Notes under the pieces: model-generated | What the model was told of the DNA's origin: nothing | The model's database searches: none | Seen by the model: the letters and a program-made list of their open reading frames with translations, nothing else | In this document: in pieces, positions 53,245 through 61,036 of the stretch | How the letters are laid out: each line of letters starts with the position of its first letter | Position numbering within the stretch: position 1 is the stretch's first letter | Assembly (NCBI GenBank): GCA_003241485.1 | Contig: QFQD01000035.1 | Coordinates: forward strand, 24,048 to 88,047 | Origin: Ancylobacter novellus | GTDB lineage: Bacteria; Pseudomonadota; Alphaproteobacteria; Rhizobiales; Xanthobacteraceae | DNA: 64,000 bases | Direction: 5' to 3' | Translations under genes and position numbers: made by a program

Positions 53245-54480
53245 ATGCGCCACCTCCCCAGTCTTCGACGCCTCTCGCGCGTTGCCGCCCTCGCCCTGTC
53301 GCTGCCTTTCGCGGGCATGGCTCTTGCGGGCGCGGCGTCAGCCGCCGAGCCGATCCGCATCGGCGAGCTGAACAGCTACAAGGCGCAGCCCGCCTTTCTG
53401 GAGCCGTATCGCAAGGGCATGGAGCTGGCGGTCAAGGAGATCAATGCGGCGGGCGGGGTCGCGGGGCGGCCGATCGAGCTGGTCAGCCGTGACGACGGCG
53501 CCAATCCGGGCGATGCCATCCGCGTCGCCGAGGAACTGGTGACGCGCGAGAAGGTGGACCTGCTCACCGGCACCTTCCTCTCCAATATCGGCCTCGCCAT
53601 CGCCGACTATGCCGGCAAGCGCCGGGTGTTCTTCCTCGCCGCCGAGCCGCTGACCGACAAGATCACCTGGGCCGACGGCAATCACTACACCTTCCGCCTG
53701 CGCCCCTCCACCTACATGCAGGTGGCGATGCTGATGCCGGCGGCGGTGGCGGCGAACAAGAAGCGCTGGGCCATCGTCTACCCCAACTACGAATATGGCC
53801 AGTCCGCCGCCGCCACCTTCAAGCGGCTGCTGAAAGAGGCGCAGCCCGACGTCGAGTTCGTCGCCGAGCAGGCCACCCCGCTCGGCAAGCTCGATGCCGG
53901 CCCGGTGGCGCAGGCCATCGCCGATGCCAAACCCGACGCGGTGTTCAACGTGCTGTTCGGGCCCGACCTCGCCAAATTCGTACGCGAGACCAACACGCGC
54001 GGCGCGCTGGAGGGCACTTTCGTTGTCAGCCTGCTCTCGGGCGAGCCGGAATATCTCGACCCGCTGAAGGGCGAGGCGCCAGTCGGCTGGGTCGTCACCG
54101 GCTATCCCTGGTACGACATCCCCACCCCGGAGCATCAGGCCTTCCTCGACGCTTACCGCAAAGCCTATGGCGAGCCGCCCCGGCTCGGCTCGGTAGTCGG
54201 CTACACCACGATCAAGTCGATCGCGGCCGGCATCGCCAAGGCCGGCGGAACCGATACGGAGAAGCTGGTCGAGGCCTTCAAGGGGCTGGAGCTGGTCGGC
54301 CCGTTCGGCCCGTTCAGCTACCGGGCCAGCGACCATCAGGCGACCATCGGCGCCTTTGTCGGCACCACCGCGATCAGGGACGGCACCGGCGTGATGACCG
54401 CCCCGCGCTATGTCGACGGCCTCTCCGTGCTACCGAGCGACGCCGAGGTGAAGACGCTTCGCCCGGCCTCGGCGGACTGA
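53245..54480 (+). CDS. Branched-chain-amino-acid-type ABC transporter substrate-binding protein
   Basis: 411 residues. Signal peptide ends GAASA-AEPIRIGELN. The mature protein is a type I periplasmic binding protein of the LivJ/peripla_BP_6 family: FLEPYRKGMELAVKEINAAGGVAGRPIELV, SRDDGANPGDAIRVAEELV, LLTGTFLSNIGLAIADYA. It delivers ligand to the permease and ATPases encoded next (LivHM, LivG, LivF). The ligand may not be an amino acid; many relatives bind aromatic acids, amides or hydantoins. Confidence 0.92.
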   Translation: MRHLPSLRRLSRVAALALSLPFAGMALAGAASAAEPIRIGELNSYKAQPAFLEPYRKGMELAVKEINAAGGVAGRPIELVSRDDGANPGDAIRVAEELVTREKVDLLTGTFLSNIGLAIADYAGKRRVFFLAAEPLTDKITWADGNHYTFRLRPSTYMQVAMLMPAAVAANKKRWAIVYPNYEYGQSAAATFKRLLKEAQPDVEFVAEQATPLGKLDAGPVAQAIADAKPDAVFNVLFGPDLAKFVRETNTRGALEGTFVVSLLSGEPEYLDPLKGEAPVGWVVTGYPWYDIPTPEHQAFLDAYRKAYGEPPRLGSVVGYTTIKSIAAGIAKAGGTDTEKLVEAFKGLELVGPFGPFSYRASDHQATIGAFVGTTAIRDGTGVMTAPRYVDGLSVLPSDAEVKTLRPASAD

Positions 54481-54537
54481 GCGCCCGCCCCCGCCGCCCC
54501 GTCACTCCCGCTCCGCCCGCGCGGCGACGAGAGCCCG

Positions 54538-56472
54538 ATGCCGTTCGATGCGCTGCTGTCCTCGCCTGTGCTGCCCGCGCTCGCCTTCCAGGCGGTGAAC
54601 GGGCTTGCCTCGGCCTCGGGGCTTTTCCTCGTCGCGGCGGGGCTGTCGATCATCTTCGGCGTCACCCGCATCGTGAACATGGCCCATGGCTCGTTCTACA
54701 TGCTGGGGCTCTATCTCGCGGTGACGCTGGCGCCGGCGCTTGGCGAGCAGATCGGGGGCACTCTGGGCTTCTGGGGCGGCATTCTCGCCGCAGCGCTCAT
54801 CACCGCGGCGCTGGGCGCACTCGTCGAAGTGCTGCTGCTGCGCCGCCTCTATGGCGCGCCCGAGCTCTACCAGCTGATCGCGACCTTCGCGCTGCTGCTG
54901 GTGATTAACGACGCGGTGCTGTTCCTGTGGGGGCCCGAGGACATCTTCGGGCCGCGCGCGCCGGGCCTGACCGGCACCCTGCCGCTGTTTGGGCGGCGCC
55001 TGCCGGAATATGACCTGTTCCTCGCGCTGGCCGGCCCCGCCGTGCTGGTGGCCCTGCACCTGCTGCTCGCCCGCACCCGCTTCGGCCGGATGATCCGCGC
55101 CGCGACGCAGGACCGCGAGATGGTCGCGGCGCTGGGCATCAACGAAGCGCTGCTCTTCACCGCCGTCTTCGCCCTCGGTGCGGGCATTGCCGGGCTCGGC
55201 GGCGCGCTGCAGATGGCCCGCGAGCCGGCCAATCTCTCGCTTGACCTGTCCGTGCTCGGCGAAGCCTTCGTCGTCGTCGTCGTGGGCGGCATGGGCTCCA
55301 TTCGCGGTGCCTATCTCGCCGCCGTGCTGGTCGCCGAGGTGAAGGCGCTGTGCACCGCGCTCGGCGTGGTGGAGATCGCGGGGTTCAGCTTCAACATGTC
55401 GAAGCTCAACCTCGTGGCCGAGTTCCTGGTCATGGCCATCGTGCTGGTCGTCCGCCCGCACGGCCTGTTCGGCCGCCCTCCCGTGGCCGCGCGCGGCGGC
55501 GCGGCGAGCGAGGCGCCGCTGCGTCCGCTGGGGCTGGGCAGCCGTCGCATGGCCTTCGCGGGCCTTGCTCTTCTTGTCATGCTCCCGCTGACCGAGAGCG
55601 TGTTCGCCTATGCGCCCGTGCTGGCGCTGGATGTGCTGATCGCGGCGCTGTTCGCCACATCGCTGCATTTTCTCATGGGGCCGGGCGGTCTCGCCTCCTT
55701 CGGCCACGCCGCCTATTTCGGCCTCGGCGCCTATGGTGCCGCCTTCGCCGCCACCGTGCTCGGCCTGCCGACCCCGGCTGCCTTCGCGCTCGGCATCCTC
55801 GCCGCCGGAATCGGGGCGCTGGTCTTCGGCTGGTTCTGCGTGCGGCTGGAGGGCGTCTATTTCGCCATGCTGACGCTGGCCTTCGCGCAGATCGTCTGGT
55901 CGGTCGTCTACCAGTGGGAAGATGTCACCGGCGGCTCCAACGGCATTTTCGGCATCTGGCCGGACCCGCCCTTCGAGAGCCGCGCCGGGCTTTATCTCGC
56001 CGGGCTCGCCATCGTCGCCGCCGGCGTCGTCCTGCTGCGCCGCATCGTGTTCTCGCCCTTCGGCTACGCGCTCCGCGCGGCGCGCGATTCGGCGCTGCGG
56101 GCGGAGGCTTCCGGCATCCCGGTGGCGCGGGTGCGCTGGCTTGCCTTTACCATCGCGGGCACGGTGTGCGGCGCCGCTGGCGCCCTGTTCGCCTTCGCCA
56201 AGGGCTCCATCTCGCCGGAGACCATCTCGGTCGGGCGCTCGATCGACGGTCTGGTCATGGTGCTGCTGGGCGGGGTGGAGAGCCTGATGGGGCCGCTGGT
56301 CGGCGCGGGCGTGTTCACCCTGCTGCAGGACACGGTGATGCGCGAGACCGACTATTGGCGGGCACTGCTGGGCGCCCTCATTCTCCTCGCCGTGCTGGTG
56401 TTTCCCGGCGGCATCGTCGGCGGGCTGCGCCGTCTCGGTACACGGCTGCGCGGCACGGGAGGCGGGCGATGA
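54538..56472 (+). CDS. Fused LivH-LivM type ABC permease
   Basis: 644 residues, two permeases in one chain. Residues about 1-310 are LivH-like (ARTRFGRMIRAATQDREMVAALGIN loop, VVVVGGMGSIRGAYLAAVL). Residues about 335-640 are LivM-like (MGPGGLASFGHAAYFGLGAYGAAFA, FSPFGYALRAARDSALRAEASGI, VMVLLGGVESLMGPLVGAGVF). The linker is Arg/Gly/Ala-rich (about 312-335). In canonical operons the two are separate proteins. Its stop overlaps the next start (ATGA). Confidence 0.93.
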   Translation: MPFDALLSSPVLPALAFQAVNGLASASGLFLVAAGLSIIFGVTRIVNMAHGSFYMLGLYLAVTLAPALGEQIGGTLGFWGGILAAALITAALGALVEVLLLRRLYGAPELYQLIATFALLLVINDAVLFLWGPEDIFGPRAPGLTGTLPLFGRRLPEYDLFLALAGPAVLVALHLLLARTRFGRMIRAATQDREMVAALGINEALLFTAVFALGAGIAGLGGALQMAREPANLSLDLSVLGEAFVVVVVGGMGSIRGAYLAAVLVAEVKALCTALGVVEIAGFSFNMSKLNLVAEFLVMAIVLVVRPHGLFGRPPVAARGGAASEAPLRPLGLGSRRMAFAGLALLVMLPLTESVFAYAPVLALDVLIAALFATSLHFLMGPGGLASFGHAAYFGLGAYGAAFAATVLGLPTPAAFALGILAAGIGALVFGWFCVRLEGVYFAMLTLAFAQIVWSVVYQWEDVTGGSNGIFGIWPDPPFESRAGLYLAGLAIVAAGVVLLRRIVFSPFGYALRAARDSALRAEASGIPVARVRWLAFTIAGTVCGAAGALFAFAKGSISPETISVGRSIDGLVMVLLGGVESLMGPLVGAGVFTLLQDTVMRETDYWRALLGALILLAVLVFPGGIVGGLRRLGTRLRGTGGGR

Positions 56473-57230
56473 AGGTGCTGGAGGTCGAGCATCTCGCCAA
56501 ATCCTATGGCGGTGTGCAGGCACTCGCCGGCGTCAGCTTCGCCGTCGCGCCGGGCGAGTTGCTGGCGCTGATCGGGCCGAATGGCGCGGGCAAGTCGACC
56601 TGCTTCAACATCATCAACGGGCAGGTGCGCGCCGATTCCGGCCGCGTGCGCCTGATGGGCCGGGACGTTACCGGCTTCTCGCCACGCGCCATGGCCCGGC
56701 TCGGTGCCGGGCGCACCTTCCAGATCGCCGCCGTGTTCGGCTCGATGACGGCGGTCGAGAACGTGCAGACGGCCCTCATCGCGGCGAGAGGCGGCCTGTT
56801 CCGCCTGTGGCAGCCGGCGCTGGCGAGCCACCGCGCCGAGGCGATGAGGCTCCTCGACCAGACCGGCATGACCGCGCTGGCCGAGCGGCCCGCCGCCACC
56901 CTCGCCTATGGCGACGTGAAGCGGCTGGAGCTCGCCATGGCGCTCGCCGCCCATCCGCGCCTGCTGCTGATGGACGAGCCGACCGCCGGCATGAGCGGAG
57001 CCGAGCGCGGCGCGCTGATGGCCCTGGTACGGCAACTGAGCCATGCGCATGATCTGGCCGTGCTGTTCACCGAGCACTCCATGGATGTGGTGTTCGGACA
57101 TGCCGACCGGGTGATCGTGCTGGCTCGGGGCCAGCTGATCGCCGATGGCCGCCCGGACGAAGTTCGCGCCGACCCGCAGGTGCGCGCGGTCTATCTCGGC
57201 CGCGCCGCCGGCCCGCAGGCGGTGCCGTGA
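56469..57230 (+). CDS. ABC transporter ATP-binding protein, LivG type
   Basis: 253 residues. Walker A LIGPNGAGKSTCFNIINGQ, LivG-type loop GAGRTFQIAAVFGSMTAVENV, signature LAYGDVKRLELAMAL (LSYG-like, variant for the family), Walker B RLLLMDEPTAGM, H-loop FTEHSMDVVF. First ATPase of the heterodimer; overlaps both flanking genes by a few bases. Confidence 0.93.
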   Translation: MKVLEVEHLAKSYGGVQALAGVSFAVAPGELLALIGPNGAGKSTCFNIINGQVRADSGRVRLMGRDVTGFSPRAMARLGAGRTFQIAAVFGSMTAVENVQTALIAARGGLFRLWQPALASHRAEAMRLLDQTGMTALAERPAATLAYGDVKRLELAMALAAHPRLLLMDEPTAGMSGAERGALMALVRQLSHAHDLAVLFTEHSMDVVFGHADRVIVLARGQLIADGRPDEVRADPQVRAVYLGRAAGPQAVP

Positions 57231-57934
57231 TGCAGGACGAGCGCGCACCCCTTCTGGACATTGAAGGGCTCGACGCCTGGTATGGCGCGGCACAGGTGCT
57301 GTTCGGCGCCAGCCTCACGGTCGGGCGCGGCGAGGCGGTCGCCCTTGTCGGGGGCAATGGCGCGGGCAAGTCGACCACGCTCAAGGCCATCATGGGACTG
57401 GTGCAGCGCCGCGCCACCCGGCTGGCCTTCGACGGGGAGGACCTGCAGCATCTCCCGACCTTCGAGATCGCGCGGCGGGGGATCGGCTATGTGCCGGAGG
57501 ATCGCCGCATCTTCACCGAGCTGACAGTGGCGGAAAATCTCGACCTCGGACGTCGGAGCCGGCCCGGCGGCGGGCCGCGATGGAGCGACGACGCCCTCTT
57601 CACGCTGTTCCCCAACCTCGCCGACATGCGCGGGCGCCTCGGCGGCCAGATGTCCGGCGGCGAGCAGCAGATGCTCTCCGTCGCCCGTGCGCTGGTCGCC
57701 GCGCCCAGCTTGCTGCTGCTCGACGAGCCTTCCGAGGGCGTGGCGCCCCTGATTGTCGAGCAGATGGTCACCGCCCTGCAGGCGATGACGGCCGAAGGGC
57801 TGTCCATTCTGATTTCAGAGCAGAATTTTGAATTGTGCGCAGCAATCTGCGGTCGTGCTTACGTGATCGAGAACGGTGAGTTGAGTTCGCAGGGCAGCAA
57901 AGATAATTTATCCTTCACTATGCTCGTACAATAA
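57230..57934 (+). CDS. ABC transporter ATP-binding protein, LivF type
   Basis: 234 residues. Walker A LVGGNGAGKSTTLKAIMGL, Q-loop region GIGYVPEDRRIFTELTVAENL typical of LivF, signature MSGGEQQMLSVARAL, Walker B LLLLDEPSEGVAP, H-loop replaced by SEQNF as common in LivF. The ATG at 57230 overlaps the livG stop; a GTG 3 nt upstream is also possible. The last 40 codons are visibly less GC-rich than the rest. Confidence 0.92.
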   Translation: MQDERAPLLDIEGLDAWYGAAQVLFGASLTVGRGEAVALVGGNGAGKSTTLKAIMGLVQRRATRLAFDGEDLQHLPTFEIARRGIGYVPEDRRIFTELTVAENLDLGRRSRPGGGPRWSDDALFTLFPNLADMRGRLGGQMSGGEQQMLSVARALVAAPSLLLLDEPSEGVAPLIVEQMVTALQAMTAEGLSILISEQNFELCAAICGRAYVIENGELSSQGSKDNLSFTMLVQ

Positions 57935-57951
57935 CATTGGTGTACGTACGA
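57924..57951. promoter_or_regulatory. Dyad at the livF/marR junction
   Basis: TCGTACA (57924-57930) opposes TGTACG (57941-57946) and GTACGA (57946-57951), overlapping the livF stop, in a locally AT-rich 105-bp gap before the MarR gene. It could be a MarR operator or part of a weak terminator. No confident promoter is seen in 57935-58039. Confidence 0.3.
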
Positions 57952-58039
57952 ATTTGTTCTTGTTTCCGATTTACAGACAATTTTGCACCGACTTAATGGC
58001 GGCGCGACAAGCGATTATCGGTGAGGCGGGGAAGCATAA

Positions 58040-58498
58040 ATGACGACCGAGCACCGGTCAGCGACCGACGCCGACGCCAAGGCGGTTGATTCATACCGTT
58101 TGACCGAACAGGTCGGATTTCTCATACGGGTCGCCAATCAGCGGCACACCGCCATCTTCGCCAACCGGATGATCGAGGGGCTGACGCCGCCACAATTCTC
58201 CACGCTGGCGAAGCTGCGCGAGGTGGGGCCCTGTTCGCAGAATCGCCTGGGCCGGCTGGTCCATCTCGACGCCGCGACCATCAAGGGCGTCGTCGACCGG
58301 CTGAGCGGGCGCGGCTTCGTGCTTACCGCCGTGGACCCGCTCGACCGCCGGCGACGCGCCGTCGCCCTCACCGAGCGCGGCCATGCCGTCACCGACGCGG
58401 CCATCCTGCTCGCACGCGACATTACCGAAGAGACGCTGGAGCCGCTGACGGGCCCCGAGCGCGAGCAGCTGGTCCGCCTTCTTCGCAAGATCAGCTGA
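58040..58498 (+). CDS. MarR family transcriptional regulator
   Basis: 152 residues with the MarR winged helix: GLTPPQFSTLAKLREVGPCSQNRLGRLVHLDAATIKGVVDRLSGRGFV and the wing DPLDRRRRAVALTERG. It likely regulates the neighbouring importer and/or racemase in response to the imported ligand. It is convergent with the racemase gene (4-nt gap). Confidence 0.9.
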   Translation: MTTEHRSATDADAKAVDSYRLTEQVGFLIRVANQRHTAIFANRMIEGLTPPQFSTLAKLREVGPCSQNRLGRLVHLDAATIKGVVDRLSGRGFVLTAVDPLDRRRRAVALTERGHAVTDAAILLARDITEETLEPLTGPEREQLVRLLRKIS

Positions 58499-58502
58499 AG
58501 CC

Positions 58503-59243
58503 TCAGTCCTCGCGCGGCGCGAAGTCGGCGAGCCGGCCGGCATAGCTCTTCGCGCGCGGCGCGGCATAGGGGCCGGTCTTGGAGGTTCTGAGGCCCGTGC
58601 GCACCAGCGCCTCGGCCAGTGTCACGGCGCTCGCCACACCGTCGATTACCGGCACGCCGTGCTCCTGCGCCAAATCGCGTGCGAGGTCGGCCATTCCCGC
58701 GCATCCGAGCACCACGGCCTCGGCATGGTCCTGCACGATGGCCCGGCCGATCTCCTGGGAGATGCGGGCGCGGGCATTGGAAGCGGGATCCTCCAGCTCC
58801 AGCACCGCGACATCGGACGCCCGCACGCGGGCGCAACGCCGGTCCAGCCCGTAGCGCATCAGATTGGCCTCGATCACCGCCACCGAACGCGACAGCGTCG
58901 TCACCACCGCGAAACGGTGGGCGATCAGGCTGGCGAGGTGAAACCCGGCCTCCCCGATGCCGACCACCGGCGCACGCGCCAGCGACCGCGCGGCATCCAG
59001 GCCGGTATCGTCGAAACAGGCGATGATGTGCGCATCGACCCCGCCGGCCTCCGCCTCGGCGATGGCGGCCAGAAGGCCGGGCAGCGCCAGCGCGTCGTCA
59101 TAATGACCCTCGATGGAGGCCGGGCCCATGCTCGACGTCGCCGCCACGATCTCCGTACCCGGCCCGGCCACCGCCCGTGCCGCAGCCGCGATCTTGTCGG
59201 TCATGGAACGCGTGGTGTTGGGATTGACGAGATGAATGCGCAC
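58503..59243 (-). CDS. Aspartate/glutamate/hydantoin racemase family protein
   Basis: 246 residues. It begins MRIHLVNPNTTRSMTDKI (V as GTG), the HyuA/hydantoin-racemase opening; the two catalytic cysteines are in IIACFDDTGLDAA and VVLGCAGMADLA. Relatives racemise 5-substituted hydantoins or allantoin. Together with the ABC importer and MarR gene this suggests uptake and use of a hydantoin- or ureide-like compound (inference). The GTG start at 59243 lacks a strong ribosome site. Confidence 0.85.
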   Translation of the reverse strand: MRIHLVNPNTTRSMTDKIAAAARAVAGPGTEIVAATSSMGPASIEGHYDDALALPGLLAAIAEAEAGGVDAHIIACFDDTGLDAARSLARAPVVGIGEAGFHLASLIAHRFAVVTTLSRSVAVIEANLMRYGLDRRCARVRASDVAVLELEDPASNARARISQEIGRAIVQDHAEAVVLGCAGMADLARDLAQEHGVPVIDGVASAVTLAEALVRTGLRTSKTGPYAAPRAKSYAGRLADFAPRED

Positions 59244-59294
59244 GGCCAAGCGAATCCCGAGGGCAATTGGATACAATCGCTTCTAGCATGGGAT

Positions 59295-59369
59295 TGGCTG
59301 GGGCGGGAGGATTCGAACCTCCGCATGGGGGAATCAAAATCCCCTGCCTTACCGCTTGGCGACGCCCCA
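59295..59369 (-). tRNA. tRNA-Gln (anticodon TTG)
   Basis: 75-nt tRNA including encoded CCA. Acceptor stem TGGGGCG/CGCCCCA, anticodon loop TTTTGAT giving TTG, T arm GGAGGTTCGAATCCTCC, discriminator G. Confidence 0.97.
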
Positions 59370-59395
59370 TCAGGCCGCAGGCCGATGTGGGCGCG

Positions 59396-59425
59396 GACAT
59401 AGACACAGGAACGGGCCGCTTTCAA
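59396..59425 (-). promoter_or_regulatory. Promoter of tRNA-Gln
   Basis: Minus-strand -35 TTGAAA (59420-59425), 18-nt spacer, -10 TATGTC (59396-59401), about 26 bp before the tRNA. Spacing and -10 are the same as for tRNA-Leu at 30245-30274. Confidence 0.6.
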
Positions 59426-59486
59426 CCATCTCGTCCCGGCCGGGGTGGCCAAAAAAATTCATCCACCGCAAAGCATCATGTCGCGC

Positions 59487-59515
59487 TTGCAGTTCCTCTC
59501 ATTCGCATGTTAGAG
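59487..59515 (+). promoter_or_regulatory. Promoter of tRNA-Pro
   Basis: -35 TTGCAG (59487-59492), 17-nt spacer, -10 TTAGAG (59510-59515), 13 bp before the tRNA. Confidence 0.5.
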
Positions 59516-59528
59516 GCTCGCGCCGCGG

Positions 59529-59605
59529 CGGAGTGTAGCGCAGCCTGGTAGCGCACCTCGTTCGGGACGAGGGGGTCGCAGGTTCAAATCCTGCCACTCC
59601 GACCA
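59529..59605 (+). tRNA. tRNA-Pro (anticodon CGG), probable prophage attachment site
   Basis: 77-nt tRNA with encoded CCA. Acceptor CGGAGTG/CACTCCG, anticodon stem-loop CCTCG-TTCGGGA-CGAGG giving CGG, T arm GCAGGTTCAAATCCTGC. Phage genes begin right after its 3' end, so the 3' half of this tRNA is the likely attB/attL core. The matching duplicate would lie beyond the right edge. Confidence 0.95.
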
Positions 59606-59637
59606 CGTTTCTCAAGGGTTTCCCGGACCCTGCCCCG

Positions 59638-59679
59638 ACCTAGGGGGACAGATATGGCGACAGAAACCATATCCTAGGT
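59638..59679. repeat. Nested inverted repeat at the prophage edge
   Basis: ACCTAGG (59638-59644) and CCTAGGT (59673-59679) enclose GATATGG (59651-59657) and CCATATC (59667-59673). Both pairs are perfect. The element touches the stop codon of the last phage gene, 33 bp past tRNA-Pro. It could be a terminator-like hairpin without T tract, or a recombinase-binding site next to the att core. Confidence 0.5.
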
Positions 59680-60195
59680 TTTGTTCGCGTCATCGATGAG
59701 TATCCTCCCCTCAGGGGAAGGCCCTGCCCCCTGCAGCGCCGCCAGCGCCAACCATGCGCGCCACGCCTCGGTGAAGCCGGCGAGCGCATCGTCGCGGGTA
59801 AGCCCGCCGCCACGCCGCGAGCTGCCGCGCTCAGGATCGTAAACAGCGCTGAACGTCCAATACCAGCGGCTCGTGCCCACCCCGAACGTCCGCCCGACGA
59901 GCCCGAGCATGACGCCGTTGGTCGCGACGGCATAATCCTCTGAAGGCCCGCCTTCACGAGGATGGAGGGAGAGGGTCGGCGGATCGCGCGGCGGCGCACC
60001 CCCCTCGATTTCGCCGAGGCCGGCCAGTGACAGCCATAGGCGCCAGCGGCTGGCGAGCATCGCCATGGCCTCTTCACGGTCGCTGCCGGAGCCATGAGCC
60101 GGACCGCGCCCATCCGCAGACAAATTTACGGTGCCGATAGTCCACACCCATGACTTCGCCGGCGCATGGTCCTGATGCTGGATTCCGCCGACCAT
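59674..60195 (-). CDS. Phage protein with an internal duplication, function unknown
   Basis: 173 residues. Two halves resemble each other: WVWTIGTVNLSADG...DREEAMAMLASRWRLWLSLAGL (about 16-62) and WYWTFSAVYDPERG...TRDDALAGFTEAWRAWLALAAL (about 110-155). Each has an aromatic beta-strand pair followed by an Asp-Asp/Glu-Glu helix with WR-x-WL, like a DUF-type small alpha/beta module occurring twice. No signal peptide or membrane helix. It is the gene nearest the attachment site, a place where phages often carry accessory genes. Confidence 0.75.
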   Translation of the reverse strand: MVGGIQHQDHAPAKSWVWTIGTVNLSADGRGPAHGSGSDREEAMAMLASRWRLWLSLAGLGEIEGGAPPRDPPTLSLHPREGGPSEDYAVATNGVMLGLVGRTFGVGTSRWYWTFSAVYDPERGSSRRGGGLTRDDALAGFTEAWRAWLALAALQGAGPSPEGRILIDDANKT

Positions 60196-60209
60196 GAACC
60201 CTGAGCATG

Positions 60210-60470
60210 CTATTCGTCGGGTTCGCGCGGCCGGGCGAGGCCATCGGGGATCTCACCGATTGCTGCGAGGATGGTCGGCGCCGAGTGCTCGCCCGTGTGC
60301 CTGTCGATCTTGCGGGAGAAGGCCAGGACGCCGGCGTGCTTCGGCGCCAGCTCGGCCGCCAGCGCCAGAGCACCGCGCTCTCCATTCCTCCCCTGTTCTG
60401 AAATGAGAACATAGTGGGAACAAATGGCGTCGAGAGTCAAAGAACGGTGCGCAGGCGAAACGATCGACAT
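60210..60470 (-). CDS. Possible small phage protein
   Basis: 86 residues, no recognised domain; the second half (ALALAAELAPKHAGVLAFSRKID, then GEHSAPTILAAIGEIPDGL) has protein-like composition. The ATG at 60470 lacks a ribosome-binding site and lies only 17 nt after a strong terminator, so it would need its own promoter. A GAAC-N7-GAAC motif sits inside its 5' half, which suggests the true start could be further downstream. Low confidence. Confidence 0.4.
   Translation of the reverse strand: MSIVSPAHRSLTLDAICSHYVLISEQGRNGERGALALAAELAPKHAGVLAFSRKIDRHTGEHSAPTILAAIGEIPDGLARPREPDE
60407..60421. promoter_or_regulatory. LexA/SOS-box-like site in the prophage
   Basis: GAAC-ATAGTGG-GAAC matches exactly the GAAC-N7-GAAC (GTTC-N7-GTTC) LexA site known in alphaproteobacteria. 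An overlapping GTTC-N8-GAAC dyad (60395-60410) lies to its left. It is upstream, in the minus-strand sense, of the 59674-60195 gene. Confidence 0.5.
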
Positions 60471-60486
60471 AGCGGAGCGAGGACGC

Positions 60487-60522
60487 AAAAAAGACCCCCG
60501 CCCTCCCGAGGGAGAGCGGGGG
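60487..60522 (-). terminator. Strong intrinsic terminator in the prophage
   Basis: On the minus strand CCCCCGC-T-CTCCC-TC-GGGAG-G-GCGGGGG is followed by TCTTTTTT. It lies about 50 nt after the stop of the 60573-60809 gene and would end the leftward lysis/late transcript. Confidence 0.9.
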
Positions 60523-60572
60523 TAAGCGCCGGGGAATTGGCGCTACAACTATCTGCGCGGCTTGCGCAGGCC

Positions 60573-60809
60573 TCAGTCGGCAGGCGTGAAGTCGAGGTAA
60601 TACGACTTGCCGACCTCGAAGGCGTCGATCGCGGACGGGTTCGTGATCGTCATCCGGCACTCGCCATTGGGCGTGTACTGCGACCACGTCTTGTTCTCGG
60701 GGCCGTCATTGTAGACCGGCATAAGGCGAACCTCGGCGCAAACCCCGTTGGGATCGCTCGAATGAAACGGTGTAATCACCATCACCTTCATTTTCGCGCG
60801 CACGTTCAT
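60573..60809 (-). CDS. Small phage protein, function unknown
   Basis: 78 residues: KMKVMVITPFHSSDPNGVCAEVRLMPVYN, SQYTPNGECRMTITNPSAIDAF and EVGKSYYLDFTPAD (pieces of one chain), a beta-rich fold by eye. Small phage proteins with this VRLMPVY...E-N-K-x-W...YYLDFTP layout are known but unassigned. Start supported by AAGGAG 7 nt upstream. It overlaps the preceding gene's stop by 4 nt. Confidence 0.85.
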   Translation of the reverse strand: MNVRAKMKVMVITPFHSSDPNGVCAEVRLMPVYNDGPENKTWSQYTPNGECRMTITNPSAIDAFEVGKSYYLDFTPAD

Positions 60810-61036
60810 TGGTCTTCTCCTTGATATGCCCGCCTTGTCCCCGGCGGGTTTGGGGATTGGTTTTGCGCCTCCCAACCGGCCGCCGTGATCTCGGCCGCGA
60901 GCTGCGCCAGATCCTCGCGCGAGCCGGAAACGCAGTTTCCACCGCGATCGATGATCAACAGCCCAGTCGGACGGTGCAGGGTCGCGCGGGTGGCGGGATC
61001 GAGCGTCGGCAGACGGACGATGTCACTGCCGCTCAT
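60806..61036 (-). CDS. Small phage protein, function unknown
   Basis: 76 residues (SDIVRLPTLDPATRATL, LLIIDRGGNCVSGSREDLAQLAAEI). No recognised domain; a beta hairpin and one helix are suggested. It is coupled by ATGA overlaps to both neighbours, so it belongs to the lysis/late operon. Confidence 0.8.
   Translation of the reverse strand: MSGSDIVRLPTLDPATRATLHRPTGLLIIDRGGNCVSGSREDLAQLAAEITAAGWEAQNQSPNPPGTRRAYQGEDQ

Noticed and set aside
54502..56523. 673-codon minus-strand frame over the fused permease
   Set aside because: Gln/Arg/His/Gly-rich shadow opposite a clear membrane protein gene.
60074..60412. Alternative 112-codon frame starting after GGGGAGG in the prophage
   Set aside because: Arg/Ser/Pro-rich translation without protein-like pattern; overlaps two better candidates.
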